From NCBI GenBank assembly GCA_026874595.1, contig CM049306.1, forward strand, positions 9,447,019 through 9,511,018: a stretch of 64,000 bases of DNA, in the 5' to 3' direction. The notes under the pieces were generated by a model. It searched no databases. It worked only from the letters and a program-made list of their open reading frames with translations, and had not been told where the DNA came from. The DNA is from Sipunculus nudus (taxonomy: Eukaryota > Annelida > Sipuncula > Golfingiida > Sipunculidae). Shown piece after piece: positions 1-11,434 of the stretch (its first letter is position 1; each line of letters opens with the position of its first letter). A program made the position numbers and the translations under genes.

Positions 1-329
1 TTTATAGTTTATTGTGATTCAATTAGCTTCGTGACTGCCGGAACAAAAATAAATACTTTTAGTCAATTAATATAATCACTGTATAAAAGACAGAAACCTC
101 ATTTCGATGTCGAAGAAATGCAGGGCACTTTATCATAAAACGCATTTATGCATGAAGGTCCTTATTAAAATCAATATTTTGTCAAAAGAATATAAATCTA
201 ACCACAGTTCCAGCAAGTGCATGTATACATTGTACTGGCCTTTAAACATGGCACGCTTCCTCATCGTTCTAGCAGTTCAATCATTTAGTCGTTCATGTTG
301 CTGATACACAGTCATTTTTTCAACTACAG

Positions 330-369
<40 letters not shown>

Positions 370-739
370 TGAAGTAAATAAGGCCATAAAACCACCAACC
401 GGATTTGCATTTCATATGGGTCCGTTGGTTTCAAGATAGGTTTAATCCATATTTACGTTTAATGTCTTTCTCATGAAGAACCATTAATACAATATACAGA
501 TGAGTTCCTAATATGAAAACATAAACAACAACATTTCCGCTTTTTATACTTTATAGGAATCGCATGAGTTTGTATGGTTTGTAATGCCACGGTTTTACGC
601 ATGGTTTATATCTGCATATAGTAGCATGCATATACCAATTCTATATAATACAGTATTTACGTTCATGTTATGTTGCATTATATAAACATCACCCCTCTTC
701 ACACCTTTTAGCCGCTACCAATCACTTTTTATTCATACA
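1..739. other. Non-coding, AT-rich stretch
   Basis: No coding signal is recognisable on either strand. The short open frames here have no protein-like composition. The stretch holds one TA dinucleotide microsatellite (332-366) and otherwise unique AT-rich sequence. Confidence 0.6.
332..366. repeat. (TA)n microsatellite
   Basis: A perfect alternating TA run of about 35 bases. It is the first of at least ten such runs in the window. Confidence 0.95.
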
Positions 740-1046
740 GTCCTCCCAACAGTGTACTATTTGTCTCGTCTTCGTCTTCGCCTTCGAGTTCTCGTTGTTT
801 CGTCTCACTTCGTCAGTAATCTCCAACTTTCGTCTGTCATTCTGCTTTGGTCGCCATCCTCCGGCCTCTGTTCGGCATCGCCCATTTTCCTTTTTCCTTT
901 TCTCCTCCACTATTTGCCTTCCGCCTCTCTTCGTCATCGTCTATTATCCCCTTTCCAAAAATTAATCACCCCATGTCACTGTTTTTATCATTTTCTCATT
1001 TCATCACCAATATTCTTTACAATATGCCTAAATATTCTCAACACTA
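740..1046. repeat. Decayed pyrimidine-rich minisatellite, left flank of the transposon
   Basis: A C/T-rich stretch with echoes of the 102-bp repeat found on the far side of the transposon: TTCGTC, CACTGTTTTTATC, CACCAATATTC and AATATTCTCAACAC all recur there in related form. The last bases before the transposon (about 1,031-1,046) line up with the ATTCTTCACCCTA part of the 102-bp unit. I read it as the left portion of the same old array, split by the insertion. The open frames across it (about 100 residues, rich in S, F and L) are composition artefacts. Confidence 0.55.
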
Positions 1047-1175
1047 CACTGTTAAAACAAAGGGTTTATTAAAAGGTTTTTTAGAGACAAAAGGGTTTAT
1101 TGTACACTACTAAACCCTTATGCTTTATTCATAGGGTTTATTGCAATTTCTTTACCAAATAAACCCTTTTGATTA

Positions 1176-1346
1176 GTGCATAACTTCACCGCCAGAGGAA
1201 GACCATGTATTACTGGTAATCTGTGTCATCACGCAGCATTTGAAACAGCATCATACAGCAATCGCCATTTTGATCACAGAAGTTTCAAGCCTCCAGACGA
1301 TTTGAATTCATCCATTTTGCTTGAGTTCCTCGATTTGCTCGTTCAG
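1176..1346 (+). CDS. Weak candidate exon inside the transposon
   Basis: An open frame of 57 codons ends at a good splice donor (CAG then GTAAGA at 1,347) and contains a segment reading FKPPDDLNSSILLEFLDLLV. There is no ATG at its 5' end. A second frame is also open over most of the interval, so the reading frame is not secure. It lies close inside the left end, where a first coding exon could sit. I do not recognise the protein. It is on the same strand as the two better exon candidates downstream, but its phase does not match the next one directly, so at least one more exon would be needed. Confidence 0.25.
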
Positions 1347-2410
1347 GTAAGAACATTTTACAATTTCATGTTTTCTATATTTATATATAATTGTGTTGTG
1401 AATATTAAACTAGTAGTGAATGTATTTTGATTATGCTAAAGATAAAGGCTTCTTGTATGGCTGTGTCGGAGAAAGACGAAGGCGTGCATCGCCAGATGGG
1501 AGAAAGTTTAAACCAAAATGCTATCTGTGTGCATATATTTATCCTATTAACAAAAATCAGCTTATGGTGATTAAAAATTGTTTTTGATTATGGTAACAGT
1601 TTAAATAAAAGGATAATGCGGCCAATCCGCAGTATCAAAACAAAGGCGATGCAAATGGTAGATGTACAGTCACGCCCTGCATAGTGTACGATTTGCAATC
1701 TATAAATATCACACTTGAATCCTGCAATCCTATTTTTGAATGAAACAAACTTGCATCTACCAGATTAGAGTGCATATGTCACGCTAATATTTTGTAAGAA
1801 ATTTGCCTAGTTTCTGTTCAAGGCACGATTTAGGGCAGTGCTTTCAAAACATTTATTGTGTGTGACCCTGAACGACAAAGGGGGCTTGGGGTTTACATCA
1901 GAATTTACTTTCTTACGTATTACAAAATACATACGCTAATATACGTATCTCCTTAATATATATAAGATGTATGTTAGAGAATCCTAGTAATTCTTAATTT
2001 TATGGAAACTCTTATTAATGAGCCATAGAGTCTCAAGCATATATGGCAAATATCACAGGTCCATGTAAACATCACAAACTTGTCAGTCACCCCCCGCCGT
2101 TTAGTTCACTATTTGATTGAAGGACCATACGTTAGGCACAACGTTTTGTAAGCACTACAGCGAATGCTGCCACAAATGTTACTTCATAAAATGAAGTAAA
2201 AGAAAATTCACAAGTTGATCTAACACAAAAGACCCAATGGTGTCAAAGTTTATCTGTGGGTACGATATTTAACTTTAATAAGAAACTTTGATTTATACTA
2301 TATCCTATCGAAGTTTGCCATTTTACTTAAGTAAATTATATAAATATTTCTTATATTTATTTATATGTATATATATATTATATTTACTACAATATATATT
2401 TTATGTATTG

Positions 2411-2413
<3 letters not shown>

Positions 2414-2451
<38 letters not shown>
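2414..2451. repeat. (TA)n microsatellite inside the transposon
   Basis: A nearly perfect TA run in a broader AT-rich zone (2,320-2,460). Confidence 0.9.
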
Positions 2452-2453
<2 letters not shown>

Positions 2454-2909
2454 AATGCAACCTGCACCTTAATTTATAAATATATCAGGTTCATGTTCAT
2501 GTGCAATTTTTCACATATTTTTACACCTTGACCACTGTAAATCTGGCATAAAACTCGTAAAGTAACACCGCTTGATAAATAGAGGAGGTTCTATATATGT
2601 CAAACACAACATAGGCACCCGCATTAATTATATATCCACTGCTGTGTATGTGCGGTGAGGGTAAAACCATCTTAATAGAACGCTTAAATTACATCATTTC
2701 CTGGGGTAATCTCTTCGCCAGTTGGACCCCTACAGGTATACATATGTGGGTTTGCAGTATGCCTTTGCACATGTGAGATATAGGATACATAGCCGATCCT
2801 TTATTCATGTATGCCTATTAACATGTATCAGCTCTGATTGCACGCCTGCAAATAAATGACGCCCCATGCTAAATTAAGCTGGTTGGTTCTGTCTTTATGT
2901 TTATCATCA

Positions 2910-3130
2910 TCCATATATGTTGCTCTCCCTAGAGGATGTTTGTGTGTATACTCACAGTGATGCATATTATATTCCTGTTACAAAGTTTTTTTTTTCTCTG
3001 GTCAGTCTAAATTAATGCACTGTTTTACAGAGGATTTGCATTTTTGTTCATGTTTTATATATGTTGCTATTCCTGTAGCATATTTATATGTAAACTTACA
3101 GTTATTTATTGTGCTTTCCTGTTTCATTAG
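2910..3130. repeat. Diverged direct duplication, about 143-bp spacing
   Basis: The segment starting ATATATGTTGCT at 2,914 recurs at 3,057. Each copy is followed by similar wording (TATACTCACAGT versus GTAAACTTACAGT, then TTCCTGTT). Two degenerate copies lie in what would be intron sequence of the transposon. Confidence 0.45.
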
Positions 3131-3163
3131 CTCAGATTAAATTAACAAATGTGGTCTTTCCAG

Positions 3164-3246
3164 AGTGTGCTATGCTGTTTGCATTTAGGATGCTGCCCTC
3201 AGTGTTTGGGGAGGATGAAGGCTGCATCGTAGTTGATTCCTAAGAG
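3164..3246 (+). pseudogene. Penultimate exon candidate of the transposon gene, with an in-frame stop
   Basis: A pyrimidine-rich acceptor (CTTTCCAG, ending 3,163) precedes an open frame reading ECAMLFAFRMLPSVFGEDEG and then CIVVDS, followed by TAA at 3,241-3,243. A donor-like GAG/GTAGGT follows at 3,247. If that donor is used, the exon ends in phase 0, which matches the phase of the next exon at 3,700. The single TAA would then be a disabling stop; otherwise it ends a shorter protein. From memory, the pairing of this text with the downstream exon resembles the C-terminal part of multi-copy uncharacterised metazoan proteins. I could not check this. Confidence 0.4.
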
Positions 3247-3322
3247 GTAGGTGTAGCATCTTCAGCTACAGTTCAAAATATAAGGCAAAATAATTATGTA
3301 AATAGAGTTATTATTAAGTGAA

Positions 3323-3555
3323 TATGATGGCTGCACATGAATGGGACATTTAAAGAGTCATTATAAAATTGATATGTTGGCTGTATATAAATGGGACATT
3401 TAAAGTGTTATTTTATAATGGATATGCTGGCTGTATATGAATTGGACATTAAAGAGTTTTTATATAATGGATATGTTGGCTGTACATGAATGGGACATTC
3501 AAAGAGTAATTAATTAATGGATAAATTGGTTGTACATATTAATTGGACATACATA
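3323..3555. repeat. 50-bp minisatellite, about 5 copies
   Basis: The phrase GGCTGTACATGAATGGGACA recurs with starts at about 3,329, 3,379, 3,429, 3,478 and 3,528, giving a 49-50 bp period. The copies differ by several substitutions. The array lies in the putative intron between the two last exon candidates of the transposon. Confidence 0.85.
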
Positions 3556-3699
3556 TAATCTTTCATTTTTTTCTCGGCATTTAAACTTTCAGTGCTGATG
3601 AAGAATTAATATTTATGCTTAAGCTTATTTCAATGTCAGTCTTAAAAAATCAATAGACAAACTATGATAATCATGTTGAATTTTTTTTCTTAATTGTAG

Positions 3700-3963
3700 A
3701 ATATCAAGAGCCCTGCCCCCGTCGTTGTCCGGGAAGCTGACAGATACAAAATAGTTATAGAGAAGCAGTCTCTCCTGAGAGATAACATCTCCAGATTTAG
3801 CCAGGCATTGAAGGTCTGGTTCGACAGTTTTTGGGTATTCGCCTTAGAATACCCAAAGCCAGTCCAAAAGACTCTCCTACTGATGGAGAAGCACTTGGTT
3901 GGAAACCAATGCAAAGTCCCAACAGGGGTGAACTCTTGGGCTAACAAACTTAATATTCAGTGA
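3700..3963 (+). CDS. Terminal coding exon of the transposon gene (unrecognised protein)
   Basis: A T-rich acceptor ending TTAATTGTAG is followed by 87 codons open from the splice site to TGA (3,961-3,963). There is no ATG at the start, as expected for an internal start after splicing. The product looks like a real globular protein: it includes RDNISRFSQALKVWFDSFWV, then FALEYPKPVQKTLLLMEKHL, and ends VNSWANKLNIQ. Amphipathic helices and the FALEYP...TL pattern recall the C-terminal tail of multi-copy uncharacterised animal proteins often carried by DNA transposons. This is memory only, not a search. It lies about 720 bp inside the right end of the element. The opposite-strand open frame over the same bases is a shadow. 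Confidence 0.5.
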   Translation, partial: NIKSPAPVVVREADRYKIVIEKQSLLRDNISRFSQALKVWFDSFWVFALEYPKPVQKTLLLMEKHLVGNQCKVPTGVNSWANKLNIQ

Positions 3964-3982
3964 ATACTTATATGTAAATTCT

Positions 3983-3985
<3 letters not shown>

Positions 3986-4037
<52 letters not shown>
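3986..4037. repeat. (TA)n microsatellite inside the transposon
   Basis: An uninterrupted run of about 52 bases immediately 3' of the terminal exon. Further interrupted AT repeats follow at 4,244-4,370. Confidence 0.95.
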
Positions 4038-4039
<2 letters not shown>

Positions 4040-4238
4040 AGCGTCTAAAGCTAGTTCTCGAAAAATATATTAATTAAGGTTTATTACACTATTCTTAATG
4101 AAATTCTTATTAATATTCTGATATTACATTTTGTAAGTGCATTTGCATTTGAAATTAAAATGTTTTCAGGTTTGCATTTCATTGCTGAGTTTTTTTATAG
4201 CTGACATTTAAATGCTTTTATGTTTTAACCCCAGCCTT

Positions 4239-4269
<31 letters not shown>

Positions 4270-4686
4270 GTGTGTATATAAATATAAATATATCATGATT
4301 TGAATATATATATGTATATATGATTTGATTATATATGTATATACTTTGATGATTTTATATATATATATATCATAATAACATCTTGATATCCTGTTATTTA
4401 TGACAATTTTCAACTAATAAATTTGTTATAAATGGATCTGTTTTTCGGGGTTTTTTAAAGAGAAGAACCTAATAATCCCTATACATTGAACCCTTTGCAT
4501 AGGGTTTCCCATTAAAAAGAAACCCTTCATAAGGGTTTATTAAGATGGACCAAAAGGGTTTATTGGAGGCAAAAGGGTTTTTTTTAAAAAGGGTTTTCTT
4601 GAAAAAACCCTTAAAGGGTTTCTGTATAGGGACACACAAAAAACCCTTTTTAAACCCTTAATAAACCCTTTACTTCTAACAGTGTA

Positions 4687-5545
4687 CGTTACTGTTTCAT
4701 CCGTTTCTTCTCTCCTTCTACATGTTCGTCAGTTACCGCCATTGATCTTTCTAAATATTCTTCATCCCCTTGTCCCTGTTTTATCCTTTTTGTCCCTCTT
4801 CCCCAACATCACTGTTTTCATCCATTAGCTCTCCCTTCCTGAAGGTTCGTCACCCTCCACCACTGTTCGCCATCCTTAATACCTTCACCTCCAACATTCT
4901 TCACCCTACATCATTGTTTTCATCCTTTATTTCTCTCTTCCTGAATGTTCCTCACCCTCCACCACTGTTCGCCATCCTTGATACCCTCACCTCCAACATT
5001 CTTCACCCTACATTACTGTTTTAATCCTTTATCTCTCTCTTCCTGAATGTTCGTCACCCTCAACCACTGTTCGCAATCCTTGATACCCTCACCTCCAACA
5101 TTCTTTACCCTACATTACTGTTTTCATCCTTCATCTCTCTCTTCCTGAATGTTCGTCACCCTCAACCACTGTTCGCAATCCTTGATACCCTCACCTCCAA
5201 CATTCTTTACCCTACATTACTGTTTTAATCCTTTATCTCTCTCTTCCTGAATATTCAACACCCTCCACCACTGTTCGCCATCCTTGATACCCTCACCCCC
5301 AACATTCTTCACCCAACATCACTGTTTTCATCCTTCATCTCTCTCTTCCTGAATGTTCGTCACCCTCCACCACTGTTCGCCATCCTTGATACCCTCACCT
5401 CCAACATTCTTCACCCTACATTACTGTTTTAATCCTTTATCTCTCTCTTCCTGAATGTTCGTCACCCTCAACCACTGTTCGCAATCCTTGATACCCTCAA
5501 ACCAACATTCTTCACCCTACATCATTGTTTTCATCCTTTATCTCT
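4687..5545. repeat. 102-bp minisatellite
   Basis: CACTGTTCGC recurs at 4,861, 4,963, 5,065, 5,167, 5,269, 5,371 and 5,473, exactly 102 bp apart. The unit runs through CATCCTTGATACCCTCACC, TCCAACATTCTTCACCCTAC and TCTCTCTTCCTGAATGTTCG. A more diverged unit lies at 4,687-4,860, next to the transposon. The unit length is a multiple of three, which creates a short pseudo-coding frame rich in S, L and P; I do not consider it a gene. Confidence 0.95.
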
Positions 5546-6720
5546 TCATTTTTTAATTTTGTTTAAATATTAAATCATTTTCAAGGAAGGCCTTAAATAA
5601 AAGGACATTATTCGGAAAAAAATTATACAAGAAAATAAATGTAAGATTGTAGAGGAAATCATTGGTTTTAGAGGGGGGAAATTCAAAAAGTACCTCGGGT
5701 TGTAAAGCATTTTTTTTCTCGAATATGTTTTCCTTGGATTTCCAAGCAAGAAATACAAATTGTAGAGTGCTGGAAACACAACTGCATTCTTGGTATGTCT
5801 ATTGCATTTTTAGAAAAATAAGACACCTTGCCAAATATGGTTTGGTTTGAATATCGACAATGCAAACCCGGAACTAGTGGATATACAATTGCATTATGGG
5901 TGAGTGTATATCATGGCACCACACTTGGAGAAGGCAGTACACGGAGATGAGTCGTGCCGTCTGCACTTAATTATAACGGATTCCTCGTGCAGTGGAGGCC
6001 GTTGTTTCATTTGCCTTTTTACGGCAAATATGCAGCGCCTAATCGTGTTTCGCGCCTAATGGGGAAACAAAAGCAGACCATTAGTGAGGGAAAAACGGAA
6101 GCCCAACGCAGCCTGATACTGGGGCGTATTAAATTTCCCATCTATAACGTAACACAATTACTGGTCATGGTTAATTTGGTTACAGTCTTTGAATATTGTT
6201 GTTTCAAACACCAGGCAAAACCTGTCTACGATCGCTTGCGGATTAATTACAGAGTACCGAAGCTTCTTGCAAAGATTGGCACGAGCATCCAAGTGGAGCT
6301 GCTAACATCTGAAGAGTCTTTTAACAAGCAAATGGTTTGGAATTGTTGCCACTCTGGGATATTACAGTTTGAAATTTAATATCTAAATACCTCATCATGT
6401 GATTATCTGATTTCCTTCATTTTAATAGCTTTAGATATTTAACTTTTATACCACGACACTTAAAAACGAAGAATGAACAACGAGAACAAAGGGAGAGCAC
6501 AAACCTTCAGCCTGGGATAAATATCAGGATCACACTTATCCATCACTCAAAGCCCATCTCTCTACAAAATGACATTTAATTCATCAACCATGTGTAAGAT
6601 TGCACAGCACAACGACAGACGTACAAACGTACAAACGTACAAACAGAGAGAAATCACGTGGCATTAATGTATCCACTCTGAGCAAAACTCCGCAAATATT
6701 CTTTGAAACGTAATAATTAG

Positions 6721-6774
<54 letters not shown>

Positions 6775-9700
6775 AGTACACAGGCAAACAACTTGCAGGT
6801 AGACAAACATTTAGTGATAAGAGGAAACATTTACAAACGGAAAGTTCACACACGGACGGTGGTAATCTTATATACAGGACATGTCATTTATGGTAATTGC
6901 ACTTAAAAGGTCAATGCGTATTTAGAATTTGGCGGTTCGCCAAGAAGAATTCTGGATGCGGTCAATGTAAATGGACAGTAATAAATTGCGGTAGCTGTCG
7001 CGTTGGAAATCACCTAGACGTAATAGCTCAGGCCACCTATTTTAGCGTGGTGTGTGCAACGTTCATTTTGCTGATAAGCTAATCTCTTGCAGATTCCGGC
7101 CTGTCAGGCGGCCAAGACTCTGATGTATGACTTGAAGTTGTTGAGAGGTGAGCTGCGCATCGAAATTAGCAAATAATAAGTATCAGTTGACTTTGTTTAC
7201 TCGTTGTGGCTGGTGCACCCCGGGGGTTTCCGTGACGGGACCGGTGCATGTCTTATAGAATCGACATTCTCGCTTAGATGTCGGTTTCACCATTGAAATG
7301 AATGGCTTAGTGTGAGTGCGAGAGACGGCAGAAATTGACAAATTCTAGTGCAGGCAGATTCCGTGCTGGCGAAAAGTAATGGCCAACCTCGGATACGTGT
7401 CTTATTTTGCCGTGGGACCGATATTAAGTTCCGTTGTTCGCTGAACCAATGAGGTTTTGTTGTTTAACACTTTGTTTAAACCAGAATTATTGAAGAATAT
7501 TGAACGGAACCTTGAAAAGGAATATATTTAACGTCGTGCAATTGACGCAATGTCCTCCTGGGGTTGAATCGATTTTCCGTTTTCTGAAAGTTGACACTCT
7601 CTCCCAGTTTTTCAAAATAGCATTCATTAATTTTAGACCTTGAAGATGGATTTCTCACAAGCATCTCCAGGGATTACTAGGACAGAAATTTAATGTTTGA
7701 CTTTTATTGTTTTCTCAGAAAGCATTAATGGTTCGTAGCGAAAATCTTTTTTTTACCCAAATCCTCTTTGGTAATTTCCACAGTATTATAATTGAATGTC
7801 CCCATGACCTTTACCTTTATTTTTACATATAAAATAATAAAGTAAATATCTTTCATTTATAATTTTTTTTACAGATATCAGCTCTGATTCTGATAAATGT
7901 TAAGTGCGTTAATAAAATACCTGACTTTTATTGGATGTATACATATATGTATGCACGTGTGCAGTGCGTGTTTGCGTATGTTCAAGCAGATTCAATATCA
8001 CATTTTATCTCTCTATCATCACTGATGTGGTGCAATATTATTTTTATACTCGATCTTATTTATCTCTTTCTTATTAATTTGCCATTAATAATATTATATA
8101 TTTTGCCAAGCTTTCACTTTTCTGTCACGTGACCTATATACTATGCCAAACGTGCTGCGTGTTACTTATAAAGATCTAGAATTCTATGACTATACATCTT
8201 TTCCGTTTACAATATGAGTAGCTTGAAATTGAGTTCATTGTGAGCTGTAGTTATGACAAAAGTCATTGTCAACAATCACTCAAGCTGTTAATTTATTTAC
8301 CTTGTATTTTAGTTACTGTCATGGGTTTAATGTGTTTGTTTGTCGCATTCTACCATATTAAGACGGGCTCAAATTTCTCTTTCATTTCCCTCACAAGTTA
8401 ATTTCTTGAGTAAACACTCCAGGATGCCTAAGCTGGGCTCTGTTGATGGCAACTCGCGTGCATGGGGGTATACGCTGAATGGTAAGCATGACTCTAGAAC
8501 GCGCATGTGAATATTAAAAGGGCGCTTAAAACGGATCTTGACCTACGAGTGACCGCAGCGCGTTTCTGTTTGGTTAAGTTGATTAAAAATTAAATAGATG
8601 ATAAGGAGGGTGACGGGCACAAAATAGAATGTCGAGTCGGGTTTCTGGGCGCACTGATCACAGAGTGCCGCATGCTGATCGCAACTGATGGGTCGCACCG
8701 GAAGGTGGCAACGAACGTGATCCTCGCGTGAATCTGCGAGACAGGACCCGACCTCTCATGTTTCATATTAGGAAACAGCTCATATGGCAAAGCCCACTTG
8801 TTGGCGAGTTAACAAAATCGACACCTAACTCTCATTAGTGCTGACATGCATGCAAAATACGGCCCTTTACTGAGTTTTGTTTCAAAGCGTTCTCTTCCCA
8901 CCGGAGCAAAACGTCTGAGCTCGTCCCGAAAACGGTGCGACGTAGTCTATCCCCCCGGGAGCCGGGTGTCGAATTCTGAGATTTCGTTAGGAGCACGGGG
9001 TTCTTGCCAACGCCAAAGTCAGAGAATAATAGCCCGTCTTACTTGCGTCACTTGCCAATTAGCATTCGGTAAATTCTGGGCACGTTTAATTCGAGCGTAT
9101 CCCCTTACTAGCCGTCCCTAATCGTGGTTTCGTAACAAAGTGGAAGCTCCTGTTATTTGAAGCTGTCCATGCCTTGTTGTATTAAGGTATGCTAGTAGAT
9201 ACATTTTTGACGATGCCTGGACTGTCGCTTTCTATATATACCTACAGACAATTAATCCATCGTCTCCTGTACATCCCCGGACAAGGGCAAGCTTAATGTC
9301 ACCCTGTGTAATGTATAAAAGAGTACATTTGCTTTGGTCGCATACTTTTTTCTGCGTACTTTGATTAAAAAAAACAACAGTATTGTATCGATTCACTATT
9401 TTTTGTAGTAACTCTAGAATTATCTTAATGGTCGTGTCCAATTTAGGAAAATACCATGGCCGGGAGCGGTGAGGGCATGCATGAGACGGCGTTTGTCCCG
9501 ATCAAAGGCCTAAGTTGAAACGTATGGAAAAAGCCCAGCGACGCTGCACTCTAAACTACGGTCCTGTGCGGGGGTCCCGGTGAAATATACATCATTGTAC
9601 AGCTGCTTTAATTCATGACATAAATAGCCAAGGTATTGAAAGGTTACAAGGGTAGCACCTATAGATATCTGGGCGTCAAAGGTACGCCATGCAGACTGCC

Positions 9701-9840
9701 ATTACATGAGTGCTCTAATAAGGCTAACCCTCGTATCGAAGTTCAGACGAGTAAAAACCGGATCAACAGAAACTTATCAATAAACATTGATTAAAAAATA
9801 GTTTTTTGAGCATATAATATTTTGTAATGTAAGACTTTAG
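5546..9840. other. Unique non-coding DNA
   Basis: No recognisable gene on either strand. The longest frame (5,954-6,379, 141 codons) begins at a GTG rather than ATG, has no recognisable domain and no clear splice context. A (TA)n run lies at 6,722-6,772 and three copies of an 8-bp ACAAACGT motif at about 6,623-6,643. 8,400-9,130 is more GC-balanced and could hold regulatory or exon sequence, but nothing definite is visible. Confidence 0.5.
6722..6772. repeat. (TA)n microsatellite
   Basis: A perfect TA run of about 51 bases. A minus-strand open frame across it translates to alternating Y and I and is an artefact. Confidence 0.95.
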
Positions 9841-9855
9841 CAGTTAGTGTACTTT
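9841..9855. repeat. Left target-site duplication of the SINE
   Basis: CAGTTAGTGTACTTT is repeated exactly at 10,260-10,274. The pair brackets the SINE and marks its insertion boundaries. Confidence 0.9.
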
Positions 9856-10259
9856 TATATATTTTTTGTTGGAGGTAACCGCCTTAACTAAGTGCAAAAC
9901 TTAACTAAGTGCATGTACATCTGTAGAATTCCATTCCAGACTGCTTGGCAGGACAGTATCACACGCTTCCCCTCATTTAAATCCTCGTGTTAACCAGGTC
10001 CGGTGACTACTGCACTTGCGCGATCTGGATGTGTAATCGTCCCCATTGCTGGGTCATACCATCGAGGTGCCCCCGAAAGGCGCACTCGTTTGTGAGTGAA
10101 ACACGGCCGTTGGGCATGGCCTTCCCATTAAGCCTGTAGAGCGCTCACCCTGGGTGCATGGTGTCGACCGTGAAATATCTCACCGCCTCGGCTGAGATTC
10201 CAACTCACGATCTCACGGCTTTGAGTTCTGTGCTCTACCCCTGAGAAACAGAAGCCGGT
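9856..10259 (-). mobile_element. Complete tRNA-derived SINE, about 404 bp
   Basis: Read on the minus strand, the element begins with a tRNA-like head: an A-box-like TTCTCAGGGGTAGAGCAC (complement of 10,232-10,249) and a B-box-like GAGTTGGAATCTC (complement of 10,194-10,206). A tRNA-unrelated body of about 300 bp follows. The 3' end (left side on the plus strand) carries a short tandem tail based on CACTTAGTTAAG and finishes AACAAAAAATATATA. It is flanked by a perfect 15-bp direct repeat, the hallmark of LINE-mediated retroposition. The perfect duplication suggests a relatively young insertion. The internal boxes would form the RNA polymerase III promoter. I do not assign a named SINE family. 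Confidence 0.85.
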
Positions 10260-10274
10260 CAGTTAGTGTACTTT
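10260..10274. repeat. Right target-site duplication of the SINE
   Basis: Exact copy of the 15-mer at 9,841-9,855, adjoining the tRNA-like head. Confidence 0.9.
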
Positions 10275-11334
10275 GGCAAATTGATTCATGCTAGGTGGCG
10301 CCTCTTTTCAGAGATTAATAAAAAAAATGCGTGTTTTTTTTTTTTTTTTTTTTTTTTTTTGCTTTGTTGAAATGTTGTGTCCTTTAAGGTATTTTTTATT
10401 TGTATTTTTTTGTTTTGAAAAGGGGGAATGGGCAAGAATTATTAAAGTAAAAAAAGAAAAGAATGTCTGGGTTACTGGGTACCCACAATCCTCTGTTTGT
10501 TCCTTTTCAAAGATAACTGCTCACTGCAACATGGAATAGAAAATATATTCAAGGGTTATTCCATTGTTTTATATTCCCATAAAAAAGTTTAAGAGTACGT
10601 TTCCTTTAAATTACACATTGAACTTGTATATAGTTTGCTTAATTAAACGTTTGGTATTAACAAAGGTCATGCTGCGATAAACAATGACTGCTTTATTTCA
10701 GATCATAATGGATGAATGACCTTACAAACAAGGAAGCGTTGAAAAGCAACGGCATTTTTAATTTAGCGATTTCGAGAAAATTCGATCATTTATGTCGATA
10801 GTTTATAATTTCTTAACAATTTCCTAAATTTCCTTTATGTATACCTTCCGTTATGAACTCGCTGAAATATTTCGGAAATATCACTAAGGAATCGTCAAAA
10901 ATATAAAAGAATGTTCCTTAATGTTTGTAATATGAGGTGTTTGCTAATAAGTATTGAAAACTGAGCAAAAATTATTTTCGTTACCTCCATATATGACTCA
11001 AATTTTTCTTCTATTTTATGAATTTGGTTTGAAAAAAAATCTGATATTCGGGGGGGGGGGGGGCGGCGCTTTGTCCTCTGGTTTATATAAAGAGGGGGGG
11101 GGAGGTATGGTCCGGCGGAGATTTCGAGGGAGTGTGGTTTTTCAGAAGGGTGTTGCTCCTTCCCGTGAGGGGGGACTTCTTTATATAGGCATTCAGTTTC
11201 CCGCTTTAGTCCATCAAACTATCCCCCTGCCTTTTCCTGTTCAAACAAGGCCAATGATTTAAAATATACGTTTATTGCCTTTGTCCCAAATTTGGAAAAT
11301 AACGCTGTATTCTCTTCTTCGGCATACGTCAGTT
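10275..11334. other. Non-coding DNA with homopolymer runs
   Basis: Contains a T run of 27 (10,334-10,360) and G runs at 11,050-11,063 and 11,094-11,102. No gene is recognised. The open frame at 10,954-11,262 runs through the G tracts (poly-glycine) and is not credible. Confidence 0.55.
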
Positions 11335-11380
11335 TTTAGCTCAGCTGACTGAAAGTCATCTGAGCTATAGCGATCACTCT

Positions 11381-11432
11381 TTGTCCGTCGTCCGTCTGTC
11401 CGTCTGTCCGTCTGTCCGTCTGTCCGTCCGTT
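11381..11432. repeat. TCCG/TCTG tetranucleotide microsatellite
   Basis: Runs of GTCCGTCTGTCCGTCTG directly after the 5' inverted repeat of the Helentron-like element and before its core repeats. Confidence 0.9.
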
Positions 11433-11434
11433 AA

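Larger units (their letters stand above)
1047..4684 (+). mobile_element. CACTA (EnSpm)-like DNA transposon, 3.6 kb, TA target duplication
   Basis: The left end reads CACTGTTA, four bases, then AAAGGGTTTATTAA. The reverse complement of the right end reads CACTGTTA, five bases, then AAAGGGTTTATTAA. Many copies of AAGGGTTTATT in both orientations lie just inside each end (1,059-1,170 and 4,490-4,675). This subterminal repeat architecture is characteristic of CACTA elements, as is the CACTG start. TA flanks both ends (1,045-1,046 and 4,685-4,686). Removing the element and one TA rejoins a recognisable unit of the surrounding 102-bp repeat. Inside are plus-strand exon-like segments (1,176-1,346, 3,164-3,246, 3,700-3,963), a 50-bp tandem repeat and two TA microsatellites. 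No catalytic transposase motif is visible, so it is probably non-autonomous or decayed. A Tc1/mariner-type element would also give a TA duplication, but the subterminal repeats favour CACTA. Confidence 0.7.

Noticed and set aside
5954-6379. 141-codon plus-strand frame
   Set aside because: Begins at GTG rather than ATG, and no domain or splice signal was recognised.
10290-10304. AGGTGGCGCC near the SINE, similar to the Helentron palindrome
   Set aside because: Only the left half of the palindrome is present and the flanks do not match; probably coincidence.
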